This document shows, in pieces, positions 1-10,297 of a stretch of DNA of 51,670 nucleotides. Position numbers and translations under genes: made by a program. The number at the start of each line of letters is the position of its first letter. Within the stretch, counting starts at the first letter, position 1. Below the pieces are notes generated by a model that saw only the letters and a program-made list of their open reading frames with translations, ran no database searches and had not been told where the DNA came from. The stretch is taken from positions 1 through 51,670 of the forward strand of contig JAIVFJ010000385.1 in NCBI GenBank assembly GCA_025765615.1, given 5' to 3'. The stretch is from Zopfochytrium polystomum (taxonomy: Eukaryota > Chytridiomycota > Chytridiomycetes > Chytridiales > Chytridiaceae).

Positions 1-35
1 TGCCCTGCTCGCCGTCCTCTGCGTGCTCCAGGCCT

Positions 36-690
36 TTGCCGCTGCTGCGAGTACTACCAATCTTGCTCTTCCTGCTTTCTCTCTCCTCATTGCTCGCCCA
101 CTACTCCTTTGCGCCTGCCCGCTCCAACCGACGTCGCAATCGCAATCCCCCCAAAGCCCCCCTCCGAAACTCTACTCTTGTCTGGCACCGTCCTCTGCTT
201 TCCGAAATCCCACACTCACGATCTACTCCTTGGTTCCAATACCCCACTCACCCGAAAAACCCCCAAGGCACCTCCGACAGCAACTACCTCTACCGCGCGC
301 TCCATGAAGGTGACGAAATGGACCTGCGCACTCACGGCGAGATCCGCGCCGCCGGACGCACCCAGGTGGGCCTGATCAAGAACAAATCTGAGCCGCGGGA
401 ATGGACAAAGAGAGGGTGAGCGCGATAGAGAGAGATAATGAGAGAGAGGAGTAGAGAGAACCCATTTATTTTTCGTCTCTAACTTTGGACTCCCAGGCTC
501 TGAGTGTAGCAACCCTAAGAACTGCGCGACGTGCCACGTCGGAAACTACGCTGTCTTCCCCAGCAACTTTATATCCACCACTACGAGCCCCGACGTGGCA
601 AAGGGGTACGCGAGCGAAAAGAGCGGGAAGATTGCGGTGGTAATGTGCCTTATTCCTTCTCTTTCGAGGCTTTAAACTTCCAATCAGAGA
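36..690 (+). pseudogene. Secreted ADP-ribosyltransferase-like protein, fragment
   Basis: Two blocks of coding-looking sequence are separated by an intron-like stretch (GTGAGC near 416 to CCCAG near 496). The first contains NYLYRALHEGDEMD, the second FISTTTSPDVAKGYASEKSG followed by KIAVV. An Arg in a 'YRA/G' strand followed by a Ser-Thr-Thr 'FISTT' strand is the layout of the R-S-E class of mono-ADP-ribosyltransferases (heat-labile-enterotoxin-A-like fold) that occurs in secreted fungal proteins. The window begins inside a hydrophobic signal-peptide-like stretch (ALLAVLCVLQAFAAAA, bases 2-50) in another frame. The reading phases of the two blocks do not join cleanly at the obvious splice sites, and the Glu-containing third motif is not visible, so activity cannot be claimed. 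Family call by motif only. Confidence 0.35.
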
Positions 691-699
691 AAGATGGGG

Positions 700-2165
700 A
701 CACTGATCCTCGTCTTTCTTTCGCCCAATCAAGGCGCCAAAAGGAGGGCTAAGGCAGTGGAGAACGAGCGCGACTTTGGGTGAGGCACGCTAAGAGCGCG
801 GGAGGGTTCTTGAGTACGATCTAAGTTTACCCGACTTTCAGACAATTCCTTCGTGTGTCCGCTCAATCTCAACACTGCAACTGTTTGTGAAGATTTTCCC
901 CACTAGTTCGCAAAGCTGTAACTTTCCTCCCGGTCGCAGCCCCATCGGCCAACCATCTCCGCTTCTTCGGGAACGAGACCGCCGTCCGACCCGCGAATCC
1001 CCTCCAACTCCTCGTCCGTGAGCAACCCCACAAGCTCTCAGAACACAGGTGGCTTACACAAGGTGACTTTGGAACACGCACGAGCGCTGATCAATAATGT
1101 ATCGGCACTCCGTAGACAGACGGTCAGGCGTGGGCGCGATGCTTCAACATCTACCATGGATCAACGTCGAAGAGCTTCAAGTCCGTTGGGTAGCAGTTCA
1201 CTGACAGGTCTACAGCCTGAAAGTGAATATTTCGTCACCAAAGCAATGGAGGTTCGCAAGAAGTTCTTGTGCCGGCGAATACCGGGAATTCCGTCACTTA
1301 ACCGCAGAATTCTTTCCAATTGAATCTGTCCGCGCCTCCCTTTGGCCCACGTCGCGAAACTCATTACCAACGAGAAAGCCCGTTAGTTATCTGTTCATCC
1401 GAGTTGTCCCTGAGACAACAAGAAACCTCCAACTCAATTGCAAAATCCAATGCCCGCGAAAAGTTCCGCCGTCTCCACTTTCTACTCAAACTTAACCCTG
1501 AGTGCATCGTTTGAGGACTGTCCTCCCTAAATCGACAATAGGTAATCGTCGTTCTGGTCGCCTCACCATCTCCGCTTCTTCGACACGAGACCGCCGTAGT
1601 TTCCTCCAACTCCTCCTCCGTGAGCAATCCACAAAGGTTTCCCCATGCGCCCGCCCGCTCGGCCGACTCCGACTTTGCAGCTTCAGTACCTTCGCCGCCG
1701 CCGCCGCCGCCCCGGACCATCCTCTCCCGCGTCGCCTCTTCGGCCGCACGGATATTTGACTGGTTCTCCAGACGACTCGGCTGCTGCACCGGGACCGCTC
1801 CGCAGCGCCCGCCACGCCTTCATTTCGCCTTAACGCCGGCTTCTTCAGCGGCTTCAGCGGCGCGAGCTTTCTCCTCGCTGGGCACCGCGTTTCTGCGATA
1901 TCTTGGCCCCAGGCGGCCCGTGCCGCGTCCTTCCTTGCTTTGGAAGCCGCCTTTCTCTCGGAAATTGTCCCCTCGAACGGCGTCGTTGACTTTGTGAGCA
2001 ACTCACTGGATTTAAAAGTTCAAAGATAAACGATGAGAAGACATGTGGCGCTCCAACAAATTGAACATATACTATACCGAGAAGTACTCGACCTCAAATC
2101 CGCTGTTTGGTTGCTGGGCCCTGCTTCCAGGAGTTTTGGTCTCGGGAATCATTGTTGCAAAAGTT
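700..2165. other. Stretch with no recognised gene
   Basis: Apart from the duplicated exon-like segment, this stretch contains only low-complexity open frames (Arg/Ser/Pro-rich on both strands, for example 1492-2001 minus). A GCCGCCGCCGCC run lies near 1695. I see no conserved motif, RNA gene or mobile element. Confidence 0.4.
951..1637 (+). repeat. Direct repeat of a short exon-like segment (951-1035 and 1567-1637)
   Basis: The stretch from CCATCTCCGCTTCTTCG through CTCCGTGAGCAA occurs at about 951-1030 and again at about 1567-1630 with a few substitutions and small indels. Both copies end in a sequence that could be a 5' splice site (CGTCC/GTGAGCAA). In one frame the first copy reads ISASSGTRPPSDPRIPSNSS and continues open to 1323. 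This looks like a tandemly duplicated exon or local segmental duplication. No product is recognised. Confidence 0.5.
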
Positions 2166-2645
2166 TCAGAGAATCCTCAACATCCCAACGAGGTTGTACG
2201 GTGATGTCCGCGATGGTTTTTGGCCGATTGCCACGTTCGATACACGCTCTGGCTTGGGATGTACTACATACCCTGTTCTCTCAAACACACGCATATCATT
2301 GAGGCAGTCATTGATCTGCACTGCGTCGTCGTAGTTCATCCTAGTGTTGCAGAGCACCACCAATAGCGGATAGCCCGGCACAGATATCACACTGTCAGCA
2401 TCCATCTCCTGACATAGCATATCCATGATCTGTGTTCTCACCACCTGAGTGCATCTGTTGCTAGGTATGGTAGTGGAGATCAGGTCCAGCCTGGGAGTGC
2501 AGATTGCCTGCGGTGACATGGAGGATGCGAAGAGTGTGCGGGGTGGCTGATCCCACGTGACGTATGGCACAAGGCAGAAGTATGACTTGGCATACTCCAG
2601 GAACTCAGTCCGAGCAGGGGCACTCATGTTCAGTACCTCCATCAT
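2166..2645 (-). CDS. RNA polymerase second-largest-subunit (RPB2)-like fragment
   Basis: A 159-residue ATG-started frame. Residues about 28-47 read VPYVTWDQPPRTLFASSMSP followed by QAI, and residues about 106-118 read TRMNYDDAVQIND. The order and spacing resemble RNA polymerase Rpb2 domain 6: the 'P..dhNqSPRntyq..MgKQA' block, then a 'PlV.T' region (here TQVVRTQIMDML), then the 'GyN.EDaviiN' block. Divergence from canonical cellular RPB2 is strong (QPPRTLF for NQSPRNTY). It is only about a tenth of a full subunit, has stops on both flanks, and has no partner exon that I can find. It could be a remnant of an endogenised large DNA virus, a plasmid-type polymerase, or an old duplicate of a cellular subunit. 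The assignment rests on motif order alone. Confidence 0.4.
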   Translation of the reverse strand: MMEVLNMSAPARTEFLEYAKSYFCLVPYVTWDQPPRTLFASSMSPQAICTPRLDLISTTIPSNRCTQVVRTQIMDMLCQEMDADSVISVPGYPLLVVLCNTRMNYDDAVQINDCLNDMRVFERTGYVVHPKPERVSNVAIGQKPSRTSPYNLVGMLRIL

Positions 2646-3228
2646 GCGTTAGGCGAGGGAGGTTGTTTTTGTGTCTGACACGTTCGCCCATCGTTTCACT
2701 CACGATGAGACCGCCCTGACCGAAAAACGGTGCTGAAGTTAAGATCGATTCGTGATGTGAGGAATGTTGATTTACCCTCCGGCGCGTTCCTAGCAGAGAA
2801 TCAATGCTCGAATTCTTGCTCGTAGAGACATACAGTTGCTTGCTTCGTACGGATCCTGCTCCCGGAAGGTCGCCTACACGTTTACACCTTTCTTAAAGGG
2901 GAGGCGACGACAGAATCGGACTCTTGTCCGACTGCTGCAAAGCATTGTCGGACGATAGGCGTGATAGGCGTGAGCCTTTCCATGTCACAGACGCGCGGAA
3001 CGGAAACATTCACAGATCCGGTATTAATAGCGCCCCCAAAAAAGGAAAGGCGAAAAGACAAACGCGCTCTCAAGCACGCGCCTGCCCGACAAAAGGACGA
3101 CGACGACGACGACGGACACTACCACGACGACGAGGCCACAGCGGTGGGGGCCATCCAAACTGCAAATTCTGGTCCCAGCATGGTATGCTGAGTGTGGGAG
3201 ATCGCTGGCAATCGCTAACATCCCCAGT
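2646..3228. other. Intergenic stretch, nothing recognised
   Basis: No conserved coding motif is visible. A (GAC)n-like run lies near 3096-3125 and produces Asp-rich or Val-rich frames on either strand. The right part may hold the promoter of the carboxypeptidase that follows. Confidence 0.4.
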
Positions 3229-5326
3229 ATGACAGGCCGCATCGCACGCAAGCTCCCGGCACTGTCGCCAGCAAAACCTGACCGTCCTCCGAGCGTTCGT
3301 CTCTGCGATCGCAGTTGCATTGTCATTCACCAAATCGTCTGCGGCCAGCTTCTCCACAGGTGGCAATCACTGTACTCAGCCCCGATAATTGGGTGCAGTA
3401 GCGATTCACACGAGAGCGCATCAATTGAAGTGAACCTTCTTGCTTTTTGATCGAGCAGATTCCGCCACGTATGCCGTCACCGGCCTCCCCTTCTCCTCCG
3501 CAGCCACCATAAACGGACAATACGCCGGATACATCCCAGCGGTAAGTGTCCGCGGGCTTGAAATGCCAACGATTGCCACTGAAACACTACTTCGCCACCC
3601 TCCCCTTCCCCAACCCAGCCCACATCCACGGACTCTGCGGCCCAGCTCTTCTACTGGTACTTGCCCTCGACCAACGCGACCTCCAAGGAGTTGGTCATAT
3701 GGCTGAACGGCGGGCCGGGATGCTCTTCGCTGATCGGGCTGTTTGAAGAGAACGGGCCCGTGCTGTTCCAGAACGACTCGACGATCGCGGAGAACAAGTA
3801 CTCGTGGAACGCAGTCGCGAGCATGCTGTATGTGGACCAGCCGGTTGGTGCGGGGTTCTCGACGGGGATACGGTGCCGTCGACGGCGGATGAGGTGTGTG
3901 TGATGGATTGAAAAAGGGTGCGCTGCCCTTGGAAACGAACTTATCCCCTTGCAAAAAAAGGTTGTCGCAACGTTCCTGTCGTTCCTCGACAACTTTTACA
4001 AGGTCTTTCCAGCGCTGAAGACGTACAACCTGTACATCACCGGCGAGTCCTTTGCTGGCTTTTTTGTCCCCAACATTGCGTACGGCCTCGTCAAGAACCC
4101 GCAGCTGTCGGACGGGTCCCTCGTCAAACTCAAAGGCATCTCCGTGTCCAACGGCTTGTACGATACGGCGAATCAGAACAGCTTTCAGAGTACGAAATTT
4201 GGGTTCTCTCCGTTTCCGGTTGTTTGACCACCACCTCGCTATCCTTTGAACCCTGCTTTCAGGCACGATCAACGACGTCGACTATCTCCGCGACTCAAAC
4301 TTTTTCGGCGCCGACACCGCCGCGCTCGCGAAGGCCGGCGCAATGGCGCAAAAGTGCCTGTACGCTACGCCGCAGAACGTATCCGGTATCTCATACCAGT
4401 AAGCTAGTCAAAAAAAAAAACTGATTTCCCACTGCCTGATTCTAACTTGGAGAAAAGATGCGACATGACGGCGTACGTCCAGCGCTGGGAAGCCGCCAAC
4501 AACGTGGACAAGTGCGTCTACGAGATCGACCAGCCGTGCAACTTACTTGGCCGGCGCCGCAAAGGCGAGGGCGACCTTTCTCAATGTAAAGAAGCCCCCC
4601 GTTGCCGTGGTTGATTTTTCCGCACGCTTTGTCTAAACCCCCGGGGTCAAACAAACATCCAAAAAGAAAAAATCCACGCAATCCGCAATACACGTCGCAT
4701 CGGGGTCGTCGTGGACCGGCTGCGGGGGCGGGCTGAGCGCGCTCCGGAACGACCCGACCCCGGAGGCGAGGACGGTCATCCCAAGCTTGTCGACGCGGGG
4801 GTGCCGGTGGCTGCTGCTGGACGGCGACCGCGACTTTGTGTTCCATTACGTCGGCGCGGAGAGGGCTATCGGCAATATGACGTATGTGGTCTCTTTGCCC
4901 TTATGAATGTATTTCTCACGAAGGGTTTTTCCTTTCTTCCGCACCCTTCCCGCAGTTGGTCATCCCCGTTCACGTTAACCCCCGCCGCTCTCCGCCGCAA
5001 CCCTCACCTGGCCGCCCTCCTTCGCGACCCCCGCGGGCTCCCTCCACACGGCCGGCGACCGCTTCGCGTACATCCGCGTCGCAAAGACCGGCCACAAGGT
5101 CCCCGACAACCAGCCGGCCGCGGCGGAGGAGGCGCTGCGGTACTTGATTGGAATGAGGGCGACGTATGTGCCAACGGGGACGGGAGGGGGCGGTGGGACG
5201 ACGGCGACGACGATTGCGAGGGCGTCGGGTGCGAGGGGTGGACGGGCGGGAGTGTGGGCGGGGACGTGGGCGGCGGGTGGGGCTGTGGTGGTGGTGGTGG
5301 TGGTGTTGGCGGGTTGGTTGATTTGA
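3229..5326 (+). CDS. Serine carboxypeptidase, peptidase family S10, secreted and probably membrane-anchored
   Basis: Hydrolyses C-terminal residues from peptides. Exons in order: hydrophobic leader (LRAFVSAIAVALSF, near 3290-3340); VTGLPFSSAATINGQYAGYI ending at GTAAGT (3541); the S10 signature ELVIWLNGGPGCSS (about 3690-3730) and SMLYVDQPVGAGFSTG; the nucleophile motif YITGESFAGFFVP (about 4033-4070); the acidic-residue region WLLLDGDRDFVFHYVG (about 4808-4855); and the His motif VAKTGHKVPDNQP (about 5080-5115). Ser, Asp and His are therefore all present. A Gly/Ala-rich linker and terminal hydrophobic segment (AAGGAVVVVVVVLAGWLI) suggest a GPI signal or membrane anchor. The ATG at 3229 and the leader differ by one frame near the AAAACC run at about 3275, so the start is uncertain. 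About six introns of 50-110 bp. Confidence 0.85.
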
Positions 5327-5705
5327 GTGTACGCGTTTACGTCACTCTTGGTTCATTGTGCTTGAAATATTTTGTTTTGTATCCCTCCTAATTCCTCACA
5401 AGTCCATCAGTCGACAAGCTGCAACCTAATGAAAGATCTCCTCTTACCATATATGCGGTTTTGACAGTCGCTCCAAGTATGTTGTTTGACGGCCCTTTCC
5501 GTCGCGAACAGAATACAATGCAGCACGTCATAAGGATTGCATCTTCGCAGTTGATTGGCTGGCGGCAGGCAAGACACTTCCCCCTCACTTCATTTCCAAA
5601 TAAGCAATCACCTGTCTTTCCTCTTTCAGTTTGCCGTTTGCGCGACCGTGCGGCGCAAGAGCAACAACAACAAACCGCCGATCGTCCCCATTTCAGAAGC
5701 AGTAA

Positions 5706-6754
5706 ATGTCGTCGTCGGTCGCCGTCCTCCGCCGCCGTCAAGCGCATCATCTCCCTCGCGCCCATCTCCACCATCACCGCGAGCACCACCAACGACGATC
5801 CCGTCGCCTGCCCGACCGCCGCCGGTCGATGCGCCCCACAGAACGTCGCGAGGCGCGCAGAACGACACTGGGTTCCTGGATTACGACGCGGCGCGGTGGA
5901 TGTCAAAGCCAGGTGGGCAGCGACCCCTATGTGCACGTGCCCGCCCCCTCCATACTGAACAGTGACTTGGCGCCTAGACTGCTCCGAACAGTGGCTGCAT
6001 TTTAAGTTTCCGGAGGGAAGGGTCTTTGAGCCGACGAGTGTGAGTGGGAGTTTCCTTGCCTTGTTGCTTCTTTTCTTAAACACTCTCGTTGAACGATCCC
6101 AGGTCGCGGTCCAAGCCGGTTTGGTGCAAAGTAACGTCCTCCCATGCCCCTTTGAATGCAAATATCCTAAACAACATCTCTACCCCGCAACCAGCCGGCT
6201 CCTCTTCCTCCGTCTGGACCACCGCCCCCCCGCGTCTCCGTCGCCTTCACCCCCGGCGGCTTCCTCAACACCGTCAACTCCACCACCGTCCGCTCCACCC
6301 CGCACGTCAACCGGTTCAACACGGCTTCCGACCACTACGACACTACTACATTCAACGCCGCCGCCACTGAGAAGTCGTTGTACGGCGTCAGTGAGATGCG
6401 GTTGACGTTTTCCCCGCCGCCGCCGAGTGGAGACGGGGGGAGCAGGGTTTGTGGGGTCGACGCGTTTGAGGTTTATGATCAGCGGGGGTGGAGTACTTGG
6501 AGAACGGCGCGAGCTCGACAACTGCGACGGCTACCGCAGCTGCAGGAGGTGGAGGAGGCACGGGAGGAGATGCGGGAGCGTCGTCGTCGGCGGCGACGAC
6601 GGGGCTTCCGGCCGGCGCGATCGCGGGGCTTGCGATCGCGGCGGTCGCGGCGGTCGCGGTGGCGACTGTGCTGCTGGTGCGCTGGAACAATGTCAAGAAG
6701 CGGGAGGGGAGGGGGATGCCACCTGGTGAAGAGTTGTTGGACAAGGTGATGTGA
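5706..6754 (+). CDS. Single-pass membrane protein, unnamed family, copy 1
   Basis: No known family recognised. Pieces in order: SLAPISTITASTTNDDP then CAPQNVA and NDTGFLDYDAARW (about 5750-5910); FKFPEGRVFEPTS (about 6000-6040); FTPGGFLNTVNSTT through SLYGVSEMRLTF (about 6245-6415); CGVDAFEVYD (about 6450-6480); then an Ala/Thr/Gly-rich stalk and one transmembrane helix LPAGAIAGLAIAAVAAVAVA followed by a basic stop-transfer WNNVKKREG (6600-6705), ending at a TGA at 6752-6754. Frames change at several points: two look like introns, while the one near 5850 and the one near 6480 look like single-base indels. A paralogue at 27350-28110 shares the first three blocks and one at 7000-7416 shares the membrane tail. 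Probably a cell-surface protein with an ectodomain and a short cytosolic tail. Confidence 0.55.
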
Positions 6755-6999
6755 AGGACGTGCCAGAGTCCCCTTTCTTATTGAGCTTGTTCGTTTGCTG
6801 TTATTCTCGTCCCCCTCATGATGCTGGAAAAAAGCACGCGTCCCTTCTGTGGCTGAATTAGGCGATATTAGCTTTAATTTCTTACTCTTCGTTCGAAGTC
6901 GGCATGTTGCACCTCATAATACCGAAAACGTGCTTTAATTGGCAATACAGGCCATGATGAGGGACATTCATCAAAAAAATTTACACCTTTCTAAAAGAA

Positions 7000-7416
7000 A
7001 TGGTATTTGCAACGGACTGTGTTCATGATGCTGCCGGTTCCATTCTCCGCTGGACAACGAGTGGTCGAAGTGTATTGGATAACCCCACGCGGACGAGAGG
7101 CTCGCTGAAAGGTCCATTGTGCCCCCCATCAACTTTGTCACATCGAACTGCCAGAATGGACCAACAACCTGTTCATGTGGAATCGCTGATCCACGGCGAT
7201 CCCGAACCTCCCCTTTCGTTGAGCCCTGTGGCTACCACCACACCCGAGGCGAAGACGTTTCCGGCCGGTGCGATGACTGGGATCGTGCTCGCGGCCGTCG
7301 TGCTTACAGGCTTTGTCACGGCCGCGACCTTGTGGGCTGTAAGACGCAGAAACGTAAAGATGCACGAGGACAAGAGCGTGCCGCCCGCGACTGTGGACGA
7401 GAAGGCCGCTCTGTGA
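7000..7416 (+). CDS. Single-pass membrane protein, unnamed family, C-terminal part, copy 2
   Basis: The C-terminal half reads FPAGAMTGIVLAAVVLTGFV, then RRRNVKMHEDKSVPP. It aligns position by position with the tail of the upstream gene (LPAGAIAGLAIAAV... WNNVKKREGRGMPP), so the two are paralogues lying head to tail about 250 bp apart. The ectodomain blocks of copy 1 are not visible upstream, so this is either a truncated copy or the last exon of a decayed gene. The ATG at 7000 is the first in frame but has no independent support. Confidence 0.5.
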   Translation: MVFATDCVHDAAGSILRWTTSGRSVLDNPTRTRGSLKGPLCPPSTLSHRTARMDQQPVHVESLIHGDPEPPLSLSPVATTTPEAKTFPAGAMTGIVLAAVVLTGFVTAATLWAVRRRNVKMHEDKSVPPATVDEKAAL

Positions 7417-7648
7417 GCGAACCGCTTAGTGATGAGGCTCGATCATCTCGTATCATCCTTGCAATTAGAGAAAGAAACTCGTCGGTCCCCCTGCCTTGCG
7501 TTCAACTGTGCATTGTTATCGGACTTCTTGCTTGCTTGTCAAAACCGAAACGATATCACTGCTCCATGAAAAAAGGATTGCAACTGTGGAAAGTTTACTT
7601 CCACTTAGGCAGCGCGAAGACGAGGGCAAAACCGCCCAAAATAATATG

Positions 7649-7685
<37 letters not shown>

Positions 7686-8311
7686 TGTGCGGGTTGCGTG
7701 CGCCGAGCCGTGAAACCCGGTGGGTCTCGGAGGGTAACCTCTTCATGTCCGTGTTTCTTCCAAATCAAGCACTGCCCAATACAAAAGGTGAAAGGCAGAC
7801 TGCTGATAAGAGTGGAAAGACAGGCAGGTAGAGGGTCATCAGAGGTCATCCCCAACCGGAAAGACAGGGGCTGCAGCCACCCGCCTCTTAACCCTTTAAG
7901 GGTCGGTGCCACCGTGGCCCATGCGGCACAATGACCCTCAAAGTTGTCCCATACCTAACTTCTGCACCGATGCGACTTTCGTGATGAAACTAGAACCAGC
8001 ACGTTCAGAATTGAAAGGGCTTTCTGTTGGTACCTTTTCACCTTGTTTTACCCAATCTAGATAAATAGTAATTGCAACAAAACTGCAGCCGTGCTGCCAG
8101 GAACAGGGCAGGACAGGACAAGGCAGACAGGAACTGAGAGGAGTGATGATTGTATTGGAAACAATAATTCACTTGAGGGATGGGACAGGTCCCCCATCCC
8201 CCTTTTATACCTTGTGGCGATGTATCAAGCTGACAGGGTGCCACGACGCAACTGCACCTCAGTGAATTTCCCTGCCTTCCTACACAACAGTTTCGCCACT
8301 GTCGGCCCTGG
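7417..8311. other. Intergenic stretch with a (GT)n microsatellite
   Basis: A perfect (GT)16 run occupies 7651-7682. Nothing else is recognised. The open frames crossing the run are products of the repeat itself. A CCCCCATCCCCC tract lies near 8190. Confidence 0.5.
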
Positions 8312-8554
8312 TTGAATGAGTTCTTCAGAATTGTTTGCTTTCTGGTCAACCTCAAGCTGGAGCATGAGCCCTTGCACGATATTCGCGATGTTATTTTGCG
8401 TATGAACGTAGAGGATTCGCTGAGGGCTCCTGCAGATGCAGGTGATTTGGATGAAGAAGGTGGTGACGAATTGGACCATGACTTCGCCATGGGAAATGAG
8501 GAGGAGGATTACGACAAAGAAGAGGATTTGGAATTTTCGGGAAAGAGGTTTTAG
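8312..8554 (+). CDS. Small acidic-tailed ORF, unrecognised
   Basis: An 80-residue ATG-started frame with a hydrophobic N-terminal part (FFRIVCFLVNLKL) and a strongly acidic C-terminal half (DLDEEGGDELDHDF, NEEEDYDKEEDLEF). A short helical block followed by an acidic tail is seen at the C-terminus of some DDE transposases, but no catalytic motif is present, so this is only a possibility. The sequence around it is more AT-rich than the flanking genes. It may be a transposon remnant or a chance frame. Confidence 0.2.
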   Translation: MNEFFRIVCFLVNLKLEHEPLHDIRDVILRMNVEDSLRAPADAGDLDEEGGDELDHDFAMGNEEEDYDKEEDLEFSGKRF

Positions 8555-8869
8555 AGAATAAAAGCGAACTCGGACAATTTTTCTCGTTTTTTAGAGCATC
8601 CCCCAGAGAGAATTTGGGTTTGGAGGGTGGTGCGAACGGCAATAAGCGAGCTCTGTCTTGCAATGAGTAGGCATCAATAGGTCACTGAGGCCACTGAGGC
8701 CACTGATTGGCCTCGCCTTGTCGCCGAAGTGACAGAGCCGGGGAGGCGCAGTCGGAGCTGGGCGCTTCTCCCGACCGATGGAGGGGCCTCATTCGCTTCC
8801 TTGAAGCTAAAAAATGTACAACAAATATATTCGCTCCTTCTATGGAACACAGGCGAACAAAAAAACCAA

Positions 8870-10297
8870 TCACTTCTTCCTTTTCCTGCCGGCTTTCGCG
8901 AAGAGGGAGCCTTTTTTGTCGCTCTCGCGCTGGGTTTTTTTTAGCTTGCGGCTTGCTGCGTTTGGCTGCTGTTGCCTTTCTTGCCGATGACACTCCGCTC
9001 TTTTTGCCCATCTTGACTGATGTCTTCTTGGTTGTGACCTTCTTGCCAGCGCCCGTCTTCGATTTGACTTTGCCCCCCGCTTTGCGACCGGCCTTCTTCT
9101 TTGATGCCGCAGGCTCTTAGGCTTTTTGATGTTTGCTCCAGGTCGACCGCCCTTTCCGCTCTTCCCCTTTGCCAGCTTCTTGCCGTTGCCAGGGGCCTTG
9201 GCCTTGCTGCCCTTACGCTGAGTTGCCGCCTTGCCAACCGCTCCCCGTTTTCCGCCTTTCGCCAACTTTTGCCCGGCCGTTGCTTTGGTCTTAGCTTTTG
9301 CTGCTGACTTCAGCTTCATCGAGCCGGCCTTGGCCAGGGCGTCAGCTGGCAGTCCACGTGCAGTCGCACCGGGGGCCAAGCCGCGCGAGAGGGCCTTCTC
9401 GGATGTGGCAGAAAGCCCCCTCTCCTTCGTGCCGACTTTTCCGTCCTTCTTTGCGCCAGTGACAGCGTCGATTGCGCCATTGACGACGCCGGTGACCTTG
9501 TCCCCAGCGGCGCTGCTGATGCTGCCTGTTTGTTGCAGAAACCAAAGAAGAGGTTGGTGTCAGCAAGGCAGGGCGACTTGAACCAGCCTTTAAAAAAAGG
9601 GAACATCACTTGGAACACCGATTCGTGCAACAGCGCCTTCAACGGTCGCACCTGCCGCACTCGCTACGCCGTCCTGCGTCGCCTCTGCCCGGAGAGTCAA
9701 AAGAAAAGGTCAAAGAGCTTGAACAAGCGATTGCACTTACTTCCCCAAGGCTTCCCTTGCTTCAGGTCCGAGGCGGCTGCATGGACACCGGCTTGCACGA
9801 TCGCTAAGTTCCCTCAATCAGATGGCAGTCATGGGGAAACGGTTGAACACGCCAGTCCTGCTCACCTCCTCCCGGCACCACCCCAGTGACGGCCCTTCCC
9901 GCTGCGTTCTTGGCGATTTCTTCAACGGTAAAAATGAGGTTGAGAGAAGATAAAGGGGTCTGTGAAAGGAACAGCACTTACGTCCGGCGGATTGATGCTT
10001 CCTCGCACCACCGTCAACGACGCCTTCGACGGCACCCATCGCGGCCGCTGTTCCGTACCATCGTGTCCCGCGGCGAGCCCAAGGGCGGATCCGACGGCGT
10101 TGGCGACCGCGCCGTTCACGCCGTCCAGACCGTTGTTAAGGGCGCCGTCCAACAATCTGTCGTGGGTGAGCCATCATTAGAAGGGGCGACGATAAGAGGA
10201 CGCAAGTGAGGTTACTCACGTCGTTTCCGACTTTCTCGGCGCCGTCCCACTTGGCGCTCCCCCTCTTCTCGTCTCTGCGTAAGAAGCCGCCGCCCAT
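8870..10297 (-). CDS. Multi-exon Lys/Ala-rich basic protein with Gly/Ala/Val-rich N-terminal region
   Basis: Reading the minus strand: exon 1 MGGGFLRRDEKRGSAKWDG (10297-10220, donor GTGAGT); exon 2 LDGALNNGLDGVNGAVANAV through PRWVPSKASLTVV (about 10156-9982, donor GTAAGT); short exons EIAKNAAGRAVTGVVPGG, then VQAGVHAAASDLKQGKPWG, then QDGVASAAGATVEGAVARIG; and a long last exon beginning SISSAAGDKVTGVVNGAIDA and passing into KLKSAAKAKTKATAGQKLAK. The tail resembles histone H1-like or bacterial-type AKP tails and could bind nucleic acid. The Gly/Ala/Val part is built of imperfect 'DGVxxAxGAxVxGAV' repeats. Frame slips occur near 9112 and in an A8 run near 8942. All of the frame segments there remain Lys-rich, and the final residues are SLFAKAGRKRKK. 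Function unknown. Confidence 0.55.

Noticed and set aside
1492..2001. Arg-rich 169-residue minus-strand ORF
   Set aside because: Low complexity, antisense to Pro/Ser-rich frames and overlapping the duplicated exon-like segment; no support as a gene.
5330..5700. Long minus-strand ORF 5388-6161
   Set aside because: It is the shadow of the membrane-protein gene on the plus strand and shows no motif.
7595..7912. Thr/His and Val/Cys repeats across the (GT)n run
   Set aside because: Microsatellite translation only.
8870..9379. Stand-alone histone H1-like gene
   Set aside because: The Lys-rich frame is the last exon of a larger spliced gene. There is no globular winged-helix domain.
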